Assembly (NCBI GenBank): GCA_016709445.1
Contig: JADJMV010000009.1
Coordinates: forward strand, 1-64,000
Length of the DNA: 64,000 nucleotides
Origin: Phycisphaerales bacterium
Lineage (GTDB): Bacteria; Planctomycetota; Phycisphaerae; Phycisphaerales; UBA1924
Direction: 5' to 3'
Below the pieces are notes generated by a model. It did not search any database. It was not told where the DNA came from and worked only from the letters and a program-made list of their open reading frames with translations. Every line of letters begins with the position of its first letter. The first letter of the stretch is position 1. Below are positions 19,010-29,442 of the stretch, in pieces. The position numbers were made by a program, and so were the translations under genes.

Positions 19010-20389
19010 ATGATCAGCGCCCTCGGCCTCAGGATCAGCGCCGTGTTCCGCCGCACCGCCCCCGACCCCTTCGTCCTGGCCATCCTCCTCACACTCCTCA
19101 CCGTCGCGCTGGCCCTCGCCCTCACTCCATCAACCCCCGCCTCGCTCATCGACACGTGGGGAGGCACCGAGGGCGTCTGGTCCTTGCTCGCTTTCGGCAT
19201 GCAGATGTGCATCATCCTCGTCACCGGGCATGCCCTCGCCTCCAGCCCGCCCTTTTCCGCCCTCCTGGATCGCCTCGCTTCCCTCCCCCGATCGGGCGCC
19301 CAGGCCGCCGCCCTCGTCGCCGCGACCGCGTGCCTGCTCGCCGTCTGCAACTGGGGACTGGGACTCATCGCCGGCGCGCTCCTCGCCAAACGCGTCGGAC
19401 TCGCCATGGCCCGCAAGGGCATCCCGGCCCACTACCCGCTGCTCGCGGCCAGCGGCTACCTTGGCCTCATGGTCTGGCACGGCGGTTTCTCCGGCAGCGC
19501 ACCCCTCAAGGTCACGACCGCCAAGGACATCGCCGAAGTGTTCGGCGCCGACGCACCGATCCAGCCCACGAACCTCCACCACACCATTCTCAGCCCCATG
19601 AACCTCTTCATCACGGGGGGCCTCCTACTGCTCACGCCCCTCCTCGCGGCCATGCTCTCGCCGCGGAGCCCCACCCATACCGCGGCGGCCGACGCATTCA
19701 CCGGTCCAGAGCCCCTGCCAGCGCCACACACCGACAACCTCGGCAAGCCCCTCCTCCCCCGTCTGCTCGAAGATACCCCCCTCCTCACCGTCCCCCTCGT
19801 TGCCCTCATCGGCTTCTGGGCCTGGCGGTTCTATCTCCCCCGCGAGGGGCATGCCTCGGGCCTCCTCAGCCTGAGCCCCGACCGGGTCAACCTCACCATG
19901 CTCCTCCTCGGCCTCGCCCTGCACGGCACGCCCCGCCGCTACGCCGCCGCCGTCGAGCAGGCCGCGACCGGCTGTGCCGGTATCATCCTGCAGTTCCCCC
20001 TTTACGCCGGCATCATGGGTGTCATGAAGTCCAGCGGCCTCACCGAACAACTCTCCCGAACCCTCGCCGAGGGCGCGGGCCCGCACACGCTCCCGCTCTT
20101 CACCTTCCTGAGCGCCGGCCTCGTCAATCTCTTCGTCCCCTCAGGCGGAGGCCAGTGGGCCGTGCAGGGCCCCGTCGCCGTCCACGCCGCGATAGACGCG
20201 GGCATCGACCCCGCCAAGATGGTCATGGCCGTCGCCTACGGCGACCAGCTCACCAACATGCTCCAGCCATTCTGGGCGCTCCCTCTCCTGGCGATCACCG
20301 GCGTCAAGGCCCGTGATATCGTCGGCTATACGGCCGTCATCATGTGCTTCGCCGGCGCCTGGACCGCACTCGGCCTGGTGATCTTCTGA
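19010..20389 (+). CDS. Short-chain fatty acid transporter, AtoE/TIGR00366 family
   Basis: 459 residues with about twelve hydrophobic segments. Characteristic blocks are PDPFVLAILLTLLTVALALA near the N terminus, WSLLAFGMQMCIILVTGHAL, ICNWG-like LAVCNWGLGLIAGALLAKR, the HGGFSGSAPLKV stretch and NLFVPSGGGQWAVQGPV near the C terminus. Together these match the AtoE short-chain fatty acid carrier family. The stop overlaps the ATG of the glycerate kinase gene by one base (TGATG), so the two are co-translated. The transported acid is unproven; the linkage suggests a small carboxylate. Confidence 0.85.
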   Translation: MISALGLRISAVFRRTAPDPFVLAILLTLLTVALALALTPSTPASLIDTWGGTEGVWSLLAFGMQMCIILVTGHALASSPPFSALLDRLASLPRSGAQAAALVAATACLLAVCNWGLGLIAGALLAKRVGLAMARKGIPAHYPLLAASGYLGLMVWHGGFSGSAPLKVTTAKDIAEVFGADAPIQPTNLHHTILSPMNLFITGGLLLLTPLLAAMLSPRSPTHTAAADAFTGPEPLPAPHTDNLGKPLLPRLLEDTPLLTVPLVALIGFWAWRFYLPREGHASGLLSLSPDRVNLTMLLLGLALHGTPRRYAAAVEQAATGCAGIILQFPLYAGIMGVMKSSGLTEQLSRTLAEGAGPHTLPLFTFLSAGLVNLFVPSGGGQWAVQGPVAVHAAIDAGIDPAKMVMAVAYGDQLTNMLQPFWALPLLAITGVKARDIVGYTAVIMCFAGAWTALGLVIF

Positions 20390-21681
20390 TGTCGCCCGAA
20401 CCCCGAAAGCACATCGACCAGGTCCTCCAAGCGGCGCTCGCAGCAGCCGATTCCGCCCGGCTCGTGCACGCCGCGATACCTTCCCCGCCCACCGACGCCG
20501 AGGTCTGGCATGTCGTCGCCGTGGGCAAAGCCTCAACCCCCATGCTCACCGCCGCGATCCGTGCCCCGGGGCTCGCCATCGACCGCGGGGTGCATCTGCT
20601 CTCCATCCGGCCCGGCGAGTATGTGCGCCTCAAGCAGGGGCGCGTCCGCGTCTGGGAAGTCGACCACCCGATCCCCACCACACGCAACCTCGCCGCCGCC
20701 GCCGCCGTGCACGAGTTCGTCGCCCGCATCCCACCGGAGGACAATCTCCTGTGTCTCCTCTCGGGCGGCGCTTCGGCACACCTCTGCTTCCCCCGCCCGC
20801 CGCTCACGCTCGCCCACCTCGCCGACATCACCGACGCCCTCCTCCGCGCCGGCGCCCCGATCCAGGAACTCAACGCCGTCCGAAAGCACTGCGAGGTGCT
20901 CAAGGGCGGGGGCCTCGCCGCCGCCGCGACCGCCCGGCGCATCCACACACTCATCCTCTCCGATGTCCTCGGCGATCATCTCGACGTCATCGGCTCTGGC
21001 CCAACTGCCCCAGACCCCACCACGTTCGGCGACGCCCTCGCCGTTCTCGAGCGCCGCGCCCTGCTCGACGCCGTCCCCGCAGTGACCGACCACCTCCGCC
21101 GCGGGCTGGCCGGCGAAGAACCCGAGACCGCCAAGCCCGACGCCCCATTCTGGTCCCGCGTGCAGAACCGCGTCATCGGCAACAACCGACTCGCGCTCGA
21201 CGCCGCCTGCAACCAGGCGCACCTCCTCGGCTACACCGTCGCCGACCGACGCGACGCCGTCGAGGGTGAAGCCGCAGATCGTGCCCGACAACTCGCCGCC
21301 GCGGCCATCGCGCTCCAGTCCTCCGGCACACCGCCCGCGTGCATCGCCTGGGGCGGCGAGACCACCGTGACCGTCGGCGCCGCCCCGGGCCGCGGCGGGC
21401 GCAATCAGGAATTCGCCCTCGCCGCCGCGCTCGCGCTCGAGGGTCATCCCGGCATCACCCTCGCGAGTTTCTCGACCGACGGACGCGACGGCCCGACCGA
21501 CGCCGCCGGCGCCGTCATCGACTCCGACACGGCGTCCCGTATCCGAAGCACAGGCATCGACCCCGCCGCCGCGCTCGCCCAGCACGACAGCCACACCGCC
21601 CTCGACGCCGCCGGCGCCCTCATCCGCGCCCCCGCAACCGACACGAACGTCAACGATCTGATGCTGGCGCTGGTTGGCTAG
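20389..21681 (+). CDS. Glycerate 2-kinase (DUF4147/MOFRL family)
   Basis: 430 residues. The N-terminal DUF4147 domain has the glycine-rich VVAVGKASTPML, EVDHPIPTTRNLAAAAAV and LLCLLSGGASAHLCF. The C-terminal MOFRL domain has AWGGETTVTVG, PGRGGRNQEFALAAAL and FSTDGRDGPTDAAGAVID. The family phosphorylates glycerate at the 2-position, feeding 2-phosphoglycerate into glycolysis (hydroxypyruvate, tartrate or serine catabolism). It is coupled to the preceding AtoE-like transporter. Its last 32 bases overlap the convergent double-peptidase gene. Confidence 0.9.
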   Translation: MSPEPRKHIDQVLQAALAAADSARLVHAAIPSPPTDAEVWHVVAVGKASTPMLTAAIRAPGLAIDRGVHLLSIRPGEYVRLKQGRVRVWEVDHPIPTTRNLAAAAAVHEFVARIPPEDNLLCLLSGGASAHLCFPRPPLTLAHLADITDALLRAGAPIQELNAVRKHCEVLKGGGLAAAATARRIHTLILSDVLGDHLDVIGSGPTAPDPTTFGDALAVLERRALLDAVPAVTDHLRRGLAGEEPETAKPDAPFWSRVQNRVIGNNRLALDAACNQAHLLGYTVADRRDAVEGEAADRARQLAAAAIALQSSGTPPACIAWGGETTVTVGAAPGRGGRNQEFALAAALALEGHPGITLASFSTDGRDGPTDAAGAVIDSDTASRIRSTGIDPAAALAQHDSHTALDAAGALIRAPATDTNVNDLMLALVG

Positions 21682-24600
21682 CCCCGTCGCGGTTCCGCCG
21701 CCGCCCCCGCGGCCCCTCCGCGCGAGGCTGCGCCGGCTGGACGGAACCCTCCGACGGCGGGCTCGCCGCCCCCTCACCCTGGTGCACCAGCCTCATCTGG
21801 AACTCATAGTTCACCCGCCGATAGTGGTTGTTGTAGATCCCGTGCCGGAATCGCGGGTAAAGCAGCATCTCAAAGTCCTTGTCCGCCTCGATCATCGCCT
21901 GGATCAGCTTCTGTGAATTCTGCGGGTGCACATTGTCGTCCATCCAGCCGTGGATCAGCAGCATCCGCCCGTGCAGGTTCTTCGCGGCCGCCGCCACAGA
22001 GGTCCCGTCGTACCCCTCGGGGTTCTCCTGCGGCGTGAGCATGTACCGCTCCGTATAAATCGAGTCGTAGTCCCGCCAGCTCGTCACCGACCCGCCCGCG
22101 ATCCCCGCCGCGAACTGGTCCGAGTGCGTCATCGCATAGCTGGTCATGAACCCGCCGTAGCTGAAGCCCGACATACCGATCCGCGTCCCGTCGATGAACG
22201 GCTTGGTCTTCAGCCAGTTCATCATGTCGTTGATGTCCTCCATCTCCGGCCGCCCGAGCTGCTTGTACGCCGTCCATGCGCTCCTCGCGCCCTTCCCACT
22301 CGCCGAGTAGGGGTCGCCGTGGAACACGATGAACCCGCTCGTCGCCAGCATGTGGTCCCCGACACGTCCGCCCGACCACGAGTCCCCGATCGTCGGCGCG
22401 TGCGGCCCCGCATACGTGCTGTACCACACCGGATACTTCTTCCCCGGATCGAAGTCCGGCGGATACACGATCATCCCCTCGAGCATGATCTGTTCATGGT
22501 CCGTCGAACGCGACGCCGGGATACGCACCAGCTCCACCCTGCCGACATCCCAGTCCTGTAACTCGTACACCGGGTTCGTATCAAGCATCCGAACCCGATT
22601 CCCCTCGGCATCGCGCAGCACGCACTGGTCCGGCTGGTCCGTGTTCGACCAGGTGTCCACGAAGTACTTCCCGCCCGGGCTCACGTCCACTCGGTGCGAG
22701 CCCCGCTCCTTCGTGAGCTGCCGCTGATTGGAGCCGTCCAGATTCACCGCGTACAGACTCGAACCGATCGGCGAGTCCGCCGTGCAGTTGAAGAACAGCG
22801 TCCCCTTCTCCGTATCGAGCAACGCCTCGCCGCGGAACTCCCAGGCCCCATCGGTCACCTGCCCCAGCAGTTTCCCCTCTTTGTCATACCGGTAGACCTG
22901 CTGCCACCCCGACCGCTCGCTCGAGAGCAGGAACGAGCCGTCGTCCAGCACTCGGAAATACGCGGGCGCTTCGATCCACGCCTCCGTCCGATCGCGCAAC
23001 AACTTCGTGACCACCCCGCCGCGCGGTGACGCCGTGCAGAGATCCAGCCACGACTGCACCCGGTCCTGGATCGTGAAGTAGACCCGCGACGAGTCCGGCC
23101 ACCAGCCCATGCTCGAAACCACGAACCCGCCCCGGGTGTACCCGGACAGATCGACGAACCCCGGCTCTCCGCCCGACGGGCTCACGACGCCCAGACGCAA
23201 CTCCGGGTTCGGCCGCCCCGGCTTGGGATACTCCGTCACCTCGACCCGCTGCGGCTCCACCGAGTCGTCTACCAGCGTGAAGGTGTCCACATCCTCCGAG
23301 TTCGTCTCGAAGTACGCGATCGCCGAGCTGTCCGGCGCCCACCAATAGCTTTTCCAGTCCCGGTTGAAGATCTCCTCGTAGTAGATCCACGCGTTCTTGC
23401 CGTTCCGCACCTTCTCCGACCCCGTCGTCGTAAGCCGGCGCTCGATCCCCGTCGAGACCTCGACCGTGTACAGGTCGTTTGACCGCACGTACGCCGCGTA
23501 CCGGCCATCCGGGCTCAGCGAGGCCAGCTCCTCCCGCTCCGGACTCGACGTCAGCCGCCGCGCCCACGAGCCGTCCAGCGCCACCGCGTAGAGGTCGTCG
23601 CCCGACTCGAAGATCGCGTTCCCCCCGGCGGTGTCCGCGAAGGCTCTCCGGCCCCCGATCTGCCCCGCCGCCTTCTCGTCAAACGACTCCAGCCCCGCGA
23701 TCGCCTTGACGATCGCGTCGTTGTCCTGACCGGCCTCCTTCTCCACATACCGCCCCGTGGCCGCTTCAACGACCCACCGGTCCCGCCCCCGTGATACGAC
23801 ATAGTGCTCGTCGTCCTTCCAGCTCACCCCCCGCATCGGCGATCCACCCAGATTCGGCCGATCGCGCGACTCGTACAACGCCTCATACGTGATCCGCTTC
23901 TTGGCCCCTCGGTCCTCCGGCAGAGCGGGCAGCGTCGAGGTCAGGAGCGGTGTCTCGCCCGGCACCCGCCAAACCGGGTACTCCCCACCCGCCCGCGCAG
24001 CGTCGTCAAAGAAGTTCCAAGTCACCAGGCTGTCCTCGGCCTCCGGCTCCAGCGTCGCCACAACCAGATTCCCCAAGGGCTGACCGACCCGCACCAGGAA
24101 GTCCCCCGCCCGCACGCCCTCGGCCTTCGCCGCCGCCGCCACCTTCGCCGTCACCATCGCGTGCCCCTGGAAGGGCTGCGGCATCCGCTCCACGCTCTCG
24201 AAGGGGTACACCTGCGCGTCGAGTTCCGAGTCCTCCCGCACCACCTCCACCGTGACCCCGTGCCGCTGCAACAACTCGACCACATCCGTCCTCGCCGCCG
24301 GAATCACATACCCCCAAGGACGCTCCACGCTCGCGGTCGCGACGAAGTTGTCAATCACGTCCACCTGGTAGTCCCGAGGCTGGTCCGTCGCCACCCGGTG
24401 CCCGTCGCGCTCCTCCTCGACGAACCCCAGCGCCGTCGCCTTCTCCGGCATCGCCGCGGGAGCCGTCCGCACCGGAGTCGGCTCCGTCACCCCCGAGCCC
24501 TTCGACGCCCGCTCGTCCGCCTCCCTGAACATCGACCGCAACTCGTCCTTGTGCGCCGCGCAGTCCTCGAGCACCGCCCGGCAAAAATCCAGCGTCGCCA

Positions 24601-25510
24601 CCACACGCTCCTCGAACGTCGCGTAGCTGTACGCCTCGCTCAGCACCGCGATCCGGTTCCGCATCCCGAAGTAGTTCGTGCTGTACCGGGGCGATGCCGG
24701 GAACGTCGTCCACTGCGTGTGCTCCGCCTCGAAGTTGCCGTAGGGAAACGTCTCGTGGCCCTTGGTCTCCTTGAGGGTATTGGTAATGCGCGGCAACATC
24801 GTGTCCCGCTCGTACTTGAGGAGGGCCACATCCCCGCCGGGGTGCTTCGGCCCCGAATACGTCAGCACATACCCATGGTGCGATCCATCCGTGGTGTGCG
24901 TATCAATGAACACATCCGGATTCCACCGCCGGAACGCCCGCAGCAGCGCCCGCGTCTCCGGCGCCTCCGCCTTGATGAAGTCGCGGTTGAGGTCGAACCC
25001 CTGCGCGTTCTGACGCACCCCCATCGTCTCAGGCCCCACCTGGCCCGGCCGATTCCCCGGATCCATCTGCTCGTTGCCGTCCGCGTTGTAGATCGGGACG
25101 AGGCACACCACGTAGTCCTTCAGCAGCGGATGCTCCGGCGTCGTCGCTAGCTCCCGCGCCAGCATCTGCAGCGCTTCTTTGCCGCACACCTCGCCCGCGT
25201 GGATGTTGCCGATCAGCAGCGCCACCAGCTTGCCCGAAGCCCGCGCCTCCTCGGGAGTCGAGACTCCCGGGTCCGAAATCACCAGCATCGGGATCGACCG
25301 CCCCTGCGACGTCGTACCCAGTTCGTCGAGGTGCACCAAGGCCGACGAACCCGCCAACGCCTTGACAAACGTCTCCACGTCCTCATACGTCGACGTCTGC
25401 GCATACCCCGACCGTTCCGCCGTGGTCTGCAGCTCTTGGCCCCGCCCGAGGCGTGGAAAGGCCAGACAAAGCGAGCAAGCGAGGGCGATCAACGGCACTA
25501 GGCGTTTCAT
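21650..25510 (-). CDS. Secreted M14 carboxypeptidase-S9 prolyl oligopeptidase (DPP IV) fusion
   Basis: 1286 residues from the ATG that opens a signal peptide (LVPLIALACSLCLAF). Residues about 30-340 form a zinc carboxypeptidase: the HxxE ligands in NIHAGEVCGKE, FDLNRDF, the third ligand in FIDTHTTDG and the catalytic Glu in AVLSEAYSY. Residues about 560-1010 form a DPP IV-like beta-propeller containing NAWIYYEEIFNRDWKSYWW and FETNSEDVDTFTLVD. The C-terminal S9 hydrolase has its nucleophile in MSGFSYGGFM (Ser about 1117), Asp in HGWMDDNVH and His in RFRHG. Both catalytic sets look complete. A charged Pro/Arg-rich tail of about 40 residues follows. It probably degrades peptides outside the cytoplasm, trimming from both ends (inference). 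The gene stands alone on its strand. Confidence 0.9.
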   Translation of the reverse strand: MKRLVPLIALACSLCLAFPRLGRGQELQTTAERSGYAQTSTYEDVETFVKALAGSSALVHLDELGTTSQGRSIPMLVISDPGVSTPEEARASGKLVALLIGNIHAGEVCGKEALQMLARELATTPEHPLLKDYVVCLVPIYNADGNEQMDPGNRPGQVGPETMGVRQNAQGFDLNRDFIKAEAPETRALLRAFRRWNPDVFIDTHTTDGSHHGYVLTYSGPKHPGGDVALLKYERDTMLPRITNTLKETKGHETFPYGNFEAEHTQWTTFPASPRYSTNYFGMRNRIAVLSEAYSYATFEERVVATLDFCRAVLEDCAAHKDELRSMFREADERASKGSGVTEPTPVRTAPAAMPEKATALGFVEEERDGHRVATDQPRDYQVDVIDNFVATASVERPWGYVIPAARTDVVELLQRHGVTVEVVREDSELDAQVYPFESVERMPQPFQGHAMVTAKVAAAAKAEGVRAGDFLVRVGQPLGNLVVATLEPEAEDSLVTWNFFDDAARAGGEYPVWRVPGETPLLTSTLPALPEDRGAKKRITYEALYESRDRPNLGGSPMRGVSWKDDEHYVVSRGRDRWVVEAATGRYVEKEAGQDNDAIVKAIAGLESFDEKAAGQIGGRRAFADTAGGNAIFESGDDLYAVALDGSWARRLTSSPEREELASLSPDGRYAAYVRSNDLYTVEVSTGIERRLTTTGSEKVRNGKNAWIYYEEIFNRDWKSYWWAPDSSAIAYFETNSEDVDTFTLVDDSVEPQRVEVTEYPKPGRPNPELRLGVVSPSGGEPGFVDLSGYTRGGFVVSSMGWWPDSSRVYFTIQDRVQSWLDLCTASPRGGVVTKLLRDRTEAWIEAPAYFRVLDDGSFLLSSERSGWQQVYRYDKEGKLLGQVTDGAWEFRGEALLDTEKGTLFFNCTADSPIGSSLYAVNLDGSNQRQLTKERGSHRVDVSPGGKYFVDTWSNTDQPDQCVLRDAEGNRVRMLDTNPVYELQDWDVGRVELVRIPASRSTDHEQIMLEGMIVYPPDFDPGKKYPVWYSTYAGPHAPTIGDSWSGGRVGDHMLATSGFIVFHGDPYSASGKGARSAWTAYKQLGRPEMEDINDMMNWLKTKPFIDGTRIGMSGFSYGGFMTSYAMTHSDQFAAGIAGGSVTSWRDYDSIYTERYMLTPQENPEGYDGTSVAAAAKNLHGRMLLIHGWMDDNVHPQNSQKLIQAMIEADKDFEMLLYPRFRHGIYNNHYRRVNYEFQMRLVHQGEGAASPPSEGSVQPAQPRAEGPRGRRRNRDGASQPAPASDR

Positions 25511-25654
25511 GGGTGCGGCTCCGAATAAAGCGGGTCGCTTACAGCGTATGGGATGCCCGCCCCCGACGCACCCCAAGCCCGCTGCAACCCACCCCCCGGG
25601 CTGCTAGTCTGGAGCCCGCCGGGAGCACCCCGACCCCGGCCCAAGGAGCGAGCA

Positions 25655-26650
<996 letters not shown>

Positions 26651-26672
26651 CCTGGGGCTTTGAGGAGATCCA

Positions 26673-26894
26673 ATGGCCGGCTCGGATGGACGTCTCGCGT
26701 GGTATGTCACCGGGCGACGCTTCATTTTCTGTGTGGGCGCGGCGTTATTCTTCGGTGGATGGGCGAGCGCGGTGGGCGCAGGATCTGACGACCTGAGCGT
26801 CCCGGCCGGCGCGTTCATCCTGGCGTTCTTCGTGCTCCTGCGTGAACTCAGAGTCGTCCGTGACCCAAGCACCACGGCAGAGAGGATCATCTGA
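26673..26894 (+). CDS. Small two-helix membrane protein, unknown function
   Basis: 73 residues from an ATG preceded by GAGGAGAT. Two hydrophobic segments (residues about 18-36 and 44-58) are separated by a short acidic loop; the C terminus is charged. The stop overlaps the next gene's ATG by one base, and the upstream gap is only 22 bases, so it is embedded in the sugar operon and co-translated with the Gfo/Idh gene. No family is recognised. Confidence 0.6.
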   Translation: MAGSDGRLAWYVTGRRFIFCVGAALFFGGWASAVGAGSDDLSVPAGAFILAFFVLLRELRVVRDPSTTAERII

Positions 26895-28051
26895 TGCCTC
26901 GCGAGAGTCAAGAGCGTGTTCGTCTGGGCATGATCGGCGGCGGCCACGGCGCTTTCATCGGCGCCGTCCACCGCATGGCCGCACGCCTCGACGACCGGTA
27001 CGACCTCATCGCCGGTGCCCTCTCCTCCACCCCGGAGAAGTCCGTCGCAAGCGGCAAAGAACTTGGCCTCGCCCCCGACCGCTGCTACCCCACATGGCAG
27101 GCCATGCTCGACGGCGAGAAGGCCCACCCCGCCGCCGACCGCATCGAGGCCGTATCCATCGTCACCCCCAACCCCCCCCACTACGAGCCCGCCAAGGCCT
27201 TCGCGGCCGCGGGCTTCAACGTCATCCTGGACAAGCCGATGGTCAATACCATCGAACAGGCCGAGGACCTCCTCCGGACCGTCCGCGAGCGCAATGTCGT
27301 CTTCGCCGTCACCCACAACTACTGCGGCTATCCCCTCGTCAAGCAGGCCCGCGATATGGTCGCCGCCGGCGAGATCGGCGAGGTCCGCAAGGTCGTCGTG
27401 GAGTACAACCAGGGCTGGCTCGCGGAGAAGCTCGAGGAAACCGGCCAGAAGCAGGCCGACTGGCGCACCGACCCCGCCCGCTCCGGTGTCGGCGGCTGCA
27501 TCGGCGATATCGGCTCCCACTGCGAAAACCTCGCCAGCTACATCACAGGTCTCGAGATCGAGAGGCTCTGTGCCGACCTCACCTCCTTCATCCCCGGACG
27601 CCGACTCGACGACGACGCCAACCTCCTCCTCCAGTTCAAGGGCGGCGCCCGCGGCGTCCTCTTCGCCTCCCAGATCTGCGTCGGCGGCGAGAACGACCTG
27701 CGCATCCGGGTGTGGGGCACGAAAGGCGGTCTCGCCTGGCATCAGGAAGACCCCAACGCCCTGCTCGTCCACCGACTCGGCGCGCCCGACCAGGTCTACC
27801 GCCGCGCCAACGGCTATCTCGGCAAGGCCGCCGCGAGGAACACCCGCATCCCCTCGGGGCATCCCGAGGCCTTTATCGAGGCCTTCGCCAATATCTACTG
27901 CGCCGTCGCCGACGCGATCCGCGCCGGAGCCGGCGCCAAGGGCCCCGAACAGTTCGACTTCCCCGGTGTCGCCGAGGGCGCCCGGGGCGTCAAATTCATC
28001 CACCGCACCGTCGAGAGCAGCCACGCCACCGAGAAGTGGACGCGGTTCTGA
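26894..28051 (+). CDS. Gfo/Idh/MocA family oxidoreductase
   Basis: 385 residues. The Rossmann segment [19 protein letters not shown] is followed by [18 protein letters not shown] with the family's DKP lysine motif. The substrate domain has [29 protein letters not shown] and [17 protein letters not shown], where the GDIGSH histidine is the usual catalytic position. The family uses NAD(P) to oxidise sugars; in DUF1080-linked loci such enzymes act at the C3 hydroxyl of glycosides (established for some relatives). No signal peptide is seen. It lies between an isomerase and a tandem DUF1080 protein in one operon. Confidence 0.88.
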   Translation: MPRESQERVRLGMIGGGHGAFIGAVHRMAARLDDRYDLIAGALSSTPEKSVASGKELGLAPDRCYPTWQAMLDGEKAHPAADRIEAVSIVTPNPPHYEPAKAFAAAGFNVILDKPMVNTIEQAEDLLRTVRERNVVFAVTHNYCGYPLVKQARDMVAAGEIGEVRKVVVEYNQGWLAEKLEETGQKQADWRTDPARSGVGGCIGDIGSHCENLASYITGLEIERLCADLTSFIPGRRLDDDANLLLQFKGGARGVLFASQICVGGENDLRIRVWGTKGGLAWHQEDPNALLVHRLGAPDQVYRRANGYLGKAAARNTRIPSGHPEAFIEAFANIYCAVADAIRAGAGAKGPEQFDFPGVAEGARGVKFIHRTVESSHATEKWTRF

Positions 28052-28060
28052 GACAGGTCG

Positions 28061-28145
28061 AACGTGAAGGGCGCGAAGCCCGCGAAGCGGGAGTCGAACC
28101 GAATCAATCGCCCACGTTCGAGCCCTTCGCGACCTTCGCGTGCAA
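28061..28145. repeat. Imperfect intergenic inverted repeat (REP-like)
   Basis: In the 119-base gap before the DUF1080 gene, a left arm containing GAAGGGCGCGAAGCCCGCGAAG (split: GAAGGGCGCGAAG then CCCGCGAAG, 28066-28087) faces a right arm CCCTTCGCGACCTTCGCG (28123-28140), whose reverse complement matches it imperfectly. The arms can form a long stem with a loop of about 35 bases. It may be a dispersed palindromic element or an attenuating mRNA structure within the operon. There is no T-tract, so a simple terminator is unlikely. Confidence 0.45.
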
Positions 28146-28170
28146 CACCAAAGCCCAAGGGGCGTCACTC

Positions 28171-29406
28171 ATGATCACACCACTCCAATGGACCCGGCTC
28201 GCCGCGTGCGTCTCGCTCCTCGCCGCACCAGCTCTTGCCCAGCAGAACACCCTCACCGACGCCGAGCAATCCACCGGCTGGACCCTGCTCTTCGACGGCG
28301 CCTCCGTCAACGGCTGGACCACCAGCGGCAACCGCGACGCCTGGGTCGTAAAGGACGGCGAGATCCAGACCACCGGCAACAACGGTTGGTGGCTCCGCAC
28401 CGAGAAGATGTACCGAGACTTTGAACTCTCCCTCGATTTCAACGTCCCCAAGAACGGCAATTCCGGCGTCGGCCTCCGCGGCTCTTCCGTAGGCGACCCC
28501 GCCTTCACCGGCATGGAGGTCCAGATCTACGACAGCTACGGCCAGGAGCCCTCGCTCTCGGCATGCGGGGCGATCTACAACGCGATCCAGCCCGACGCCG
28601 AGACTGTCAATCCCCCAGGCGAGTGGAACACCTACCGCATCAGGCTCGTCGGCGACACCCTCGACATCTGGCTCAACGACAAGCACATCCACAAGGCCGC
28701 GAAGCTCGACGACCGGGGTTTCTTCCGCGCCCCCGACCAGCCGATCCCGCTCAACTCCCGCCTCACCACCGGCTTCATCGCCCTCCAGGACCACGGCAAC
28801 CCCGTCCGATTCCGCAACATCAAGATCCACGACCTCTCCCCCGACCCCGACCCCGGCGACTTCCGCCCCCTCTTCAACAACAACGACCTGACCGGCTGGT
28901 CGCCCAAGGGCGGCGGAACCTGGACCGTCGAGGAGGGGACCCTCGTCGGACGCGACGGACCCGGCCATCTCTACACCGACGAGCTGTTCACCGACCTGGA
29001 GATCCGCGCATTCGCCCGCGTCAGCGAGCGGGGCAACAGCGGGTTTTACCCCCGCGCCCTGCCCCCGCCGCAGGATCCCGACTCGTGGCCCCTCGGCTAC
29101 GAGGCCCAGATCGACAACCACGACCCCAACAATTGGACCGGCTGCGTCTACAACCGCCTCCACCCCGAGGGCGGCTACGACAAGTCGCTCCGCACGCGCG
29201 ACGAGGCTTGGTTCGACTACCGCGTCCGGGTCATCGGCAATCGCGTCCAGACGTGGGTCAACGGCGTTCCCATGTCCGATGGTGAGGTCGACCCGTTCCC
29301 CCAGGGCCACGTGGCGCTCCAGACCCACAACCCCGGCAACCGCATCGAATACCGCGACATCCAAGTCCGCACGCCCAACGCCCAGAGCGGGCACGCGAGG
29401 CCCTAG
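28171..29406 (+). CDS. Tandem DUF1080 (3-keto-disaccharide hydrolase) protein, secreted
   Basis: 411 residues. Signal peptide LAACVSLLAAPALAQQ, cut near ALA. Two DUF1080 domains in tandem. The first, about 30-220, opens GWTLLFDGASVNGWTT and includes NVPKNGNSGVGLRGS and GFIALQDHGNPVRFRNI. The second, about 228-410, opens FRPLFNNNDLTGWSP and includes RVSERGNSGFYPRA, YEAQIDNHD and HVALQTHNPGNRIEYRDI. Some DUF1080 proteins have been shown to hydrolyse 3-keto-glycosides. Export implies action in the periplasm or at the cell surface. Co-directional with Gfo/Idh upstream and redox genes downstream. Confidence 0.88.
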   Translation: MITPLQWTRLAACVSLLAAPALAQQNTLTDAEQSTGWTLLFDGASVNGWTTSGNRDAWVVKDGEIQTTGNNGWWLRTEKMYRDFELSLDFNVPKNGNSGVGLRGSSVGDPAFTGMEVQIYDSYGQEPSLSACGAIYNAIQPDAETVNPPGEWNTYRIRLVGDTLDIWLNDKHIHKAAKLDDRGFFRAPDQPIPLNSRLTTGFIALQDHGNPVRFRNIKIHDLSPDPDPGDFRPLFNNNDLTGWSPKGGGTWTVEEGTLVGRDGPGHLYTDELFTDLEIRAFARVSERGNSGFYPRALPPPQDPDSWPLGYEAQIDNHDPNNWTGCVYNRLHPEGGYDKSLRTRDEAWFDYRVRVIGNRVQTWVNGVPMSDGEVDPFPQGHVALQTHNPGNRIEYRDIQVRTPNAQSGHARP

Positions 29407-29442
29407 CCAACGCCGCGACGCTTCGCCCATCCTGATCCCGAC

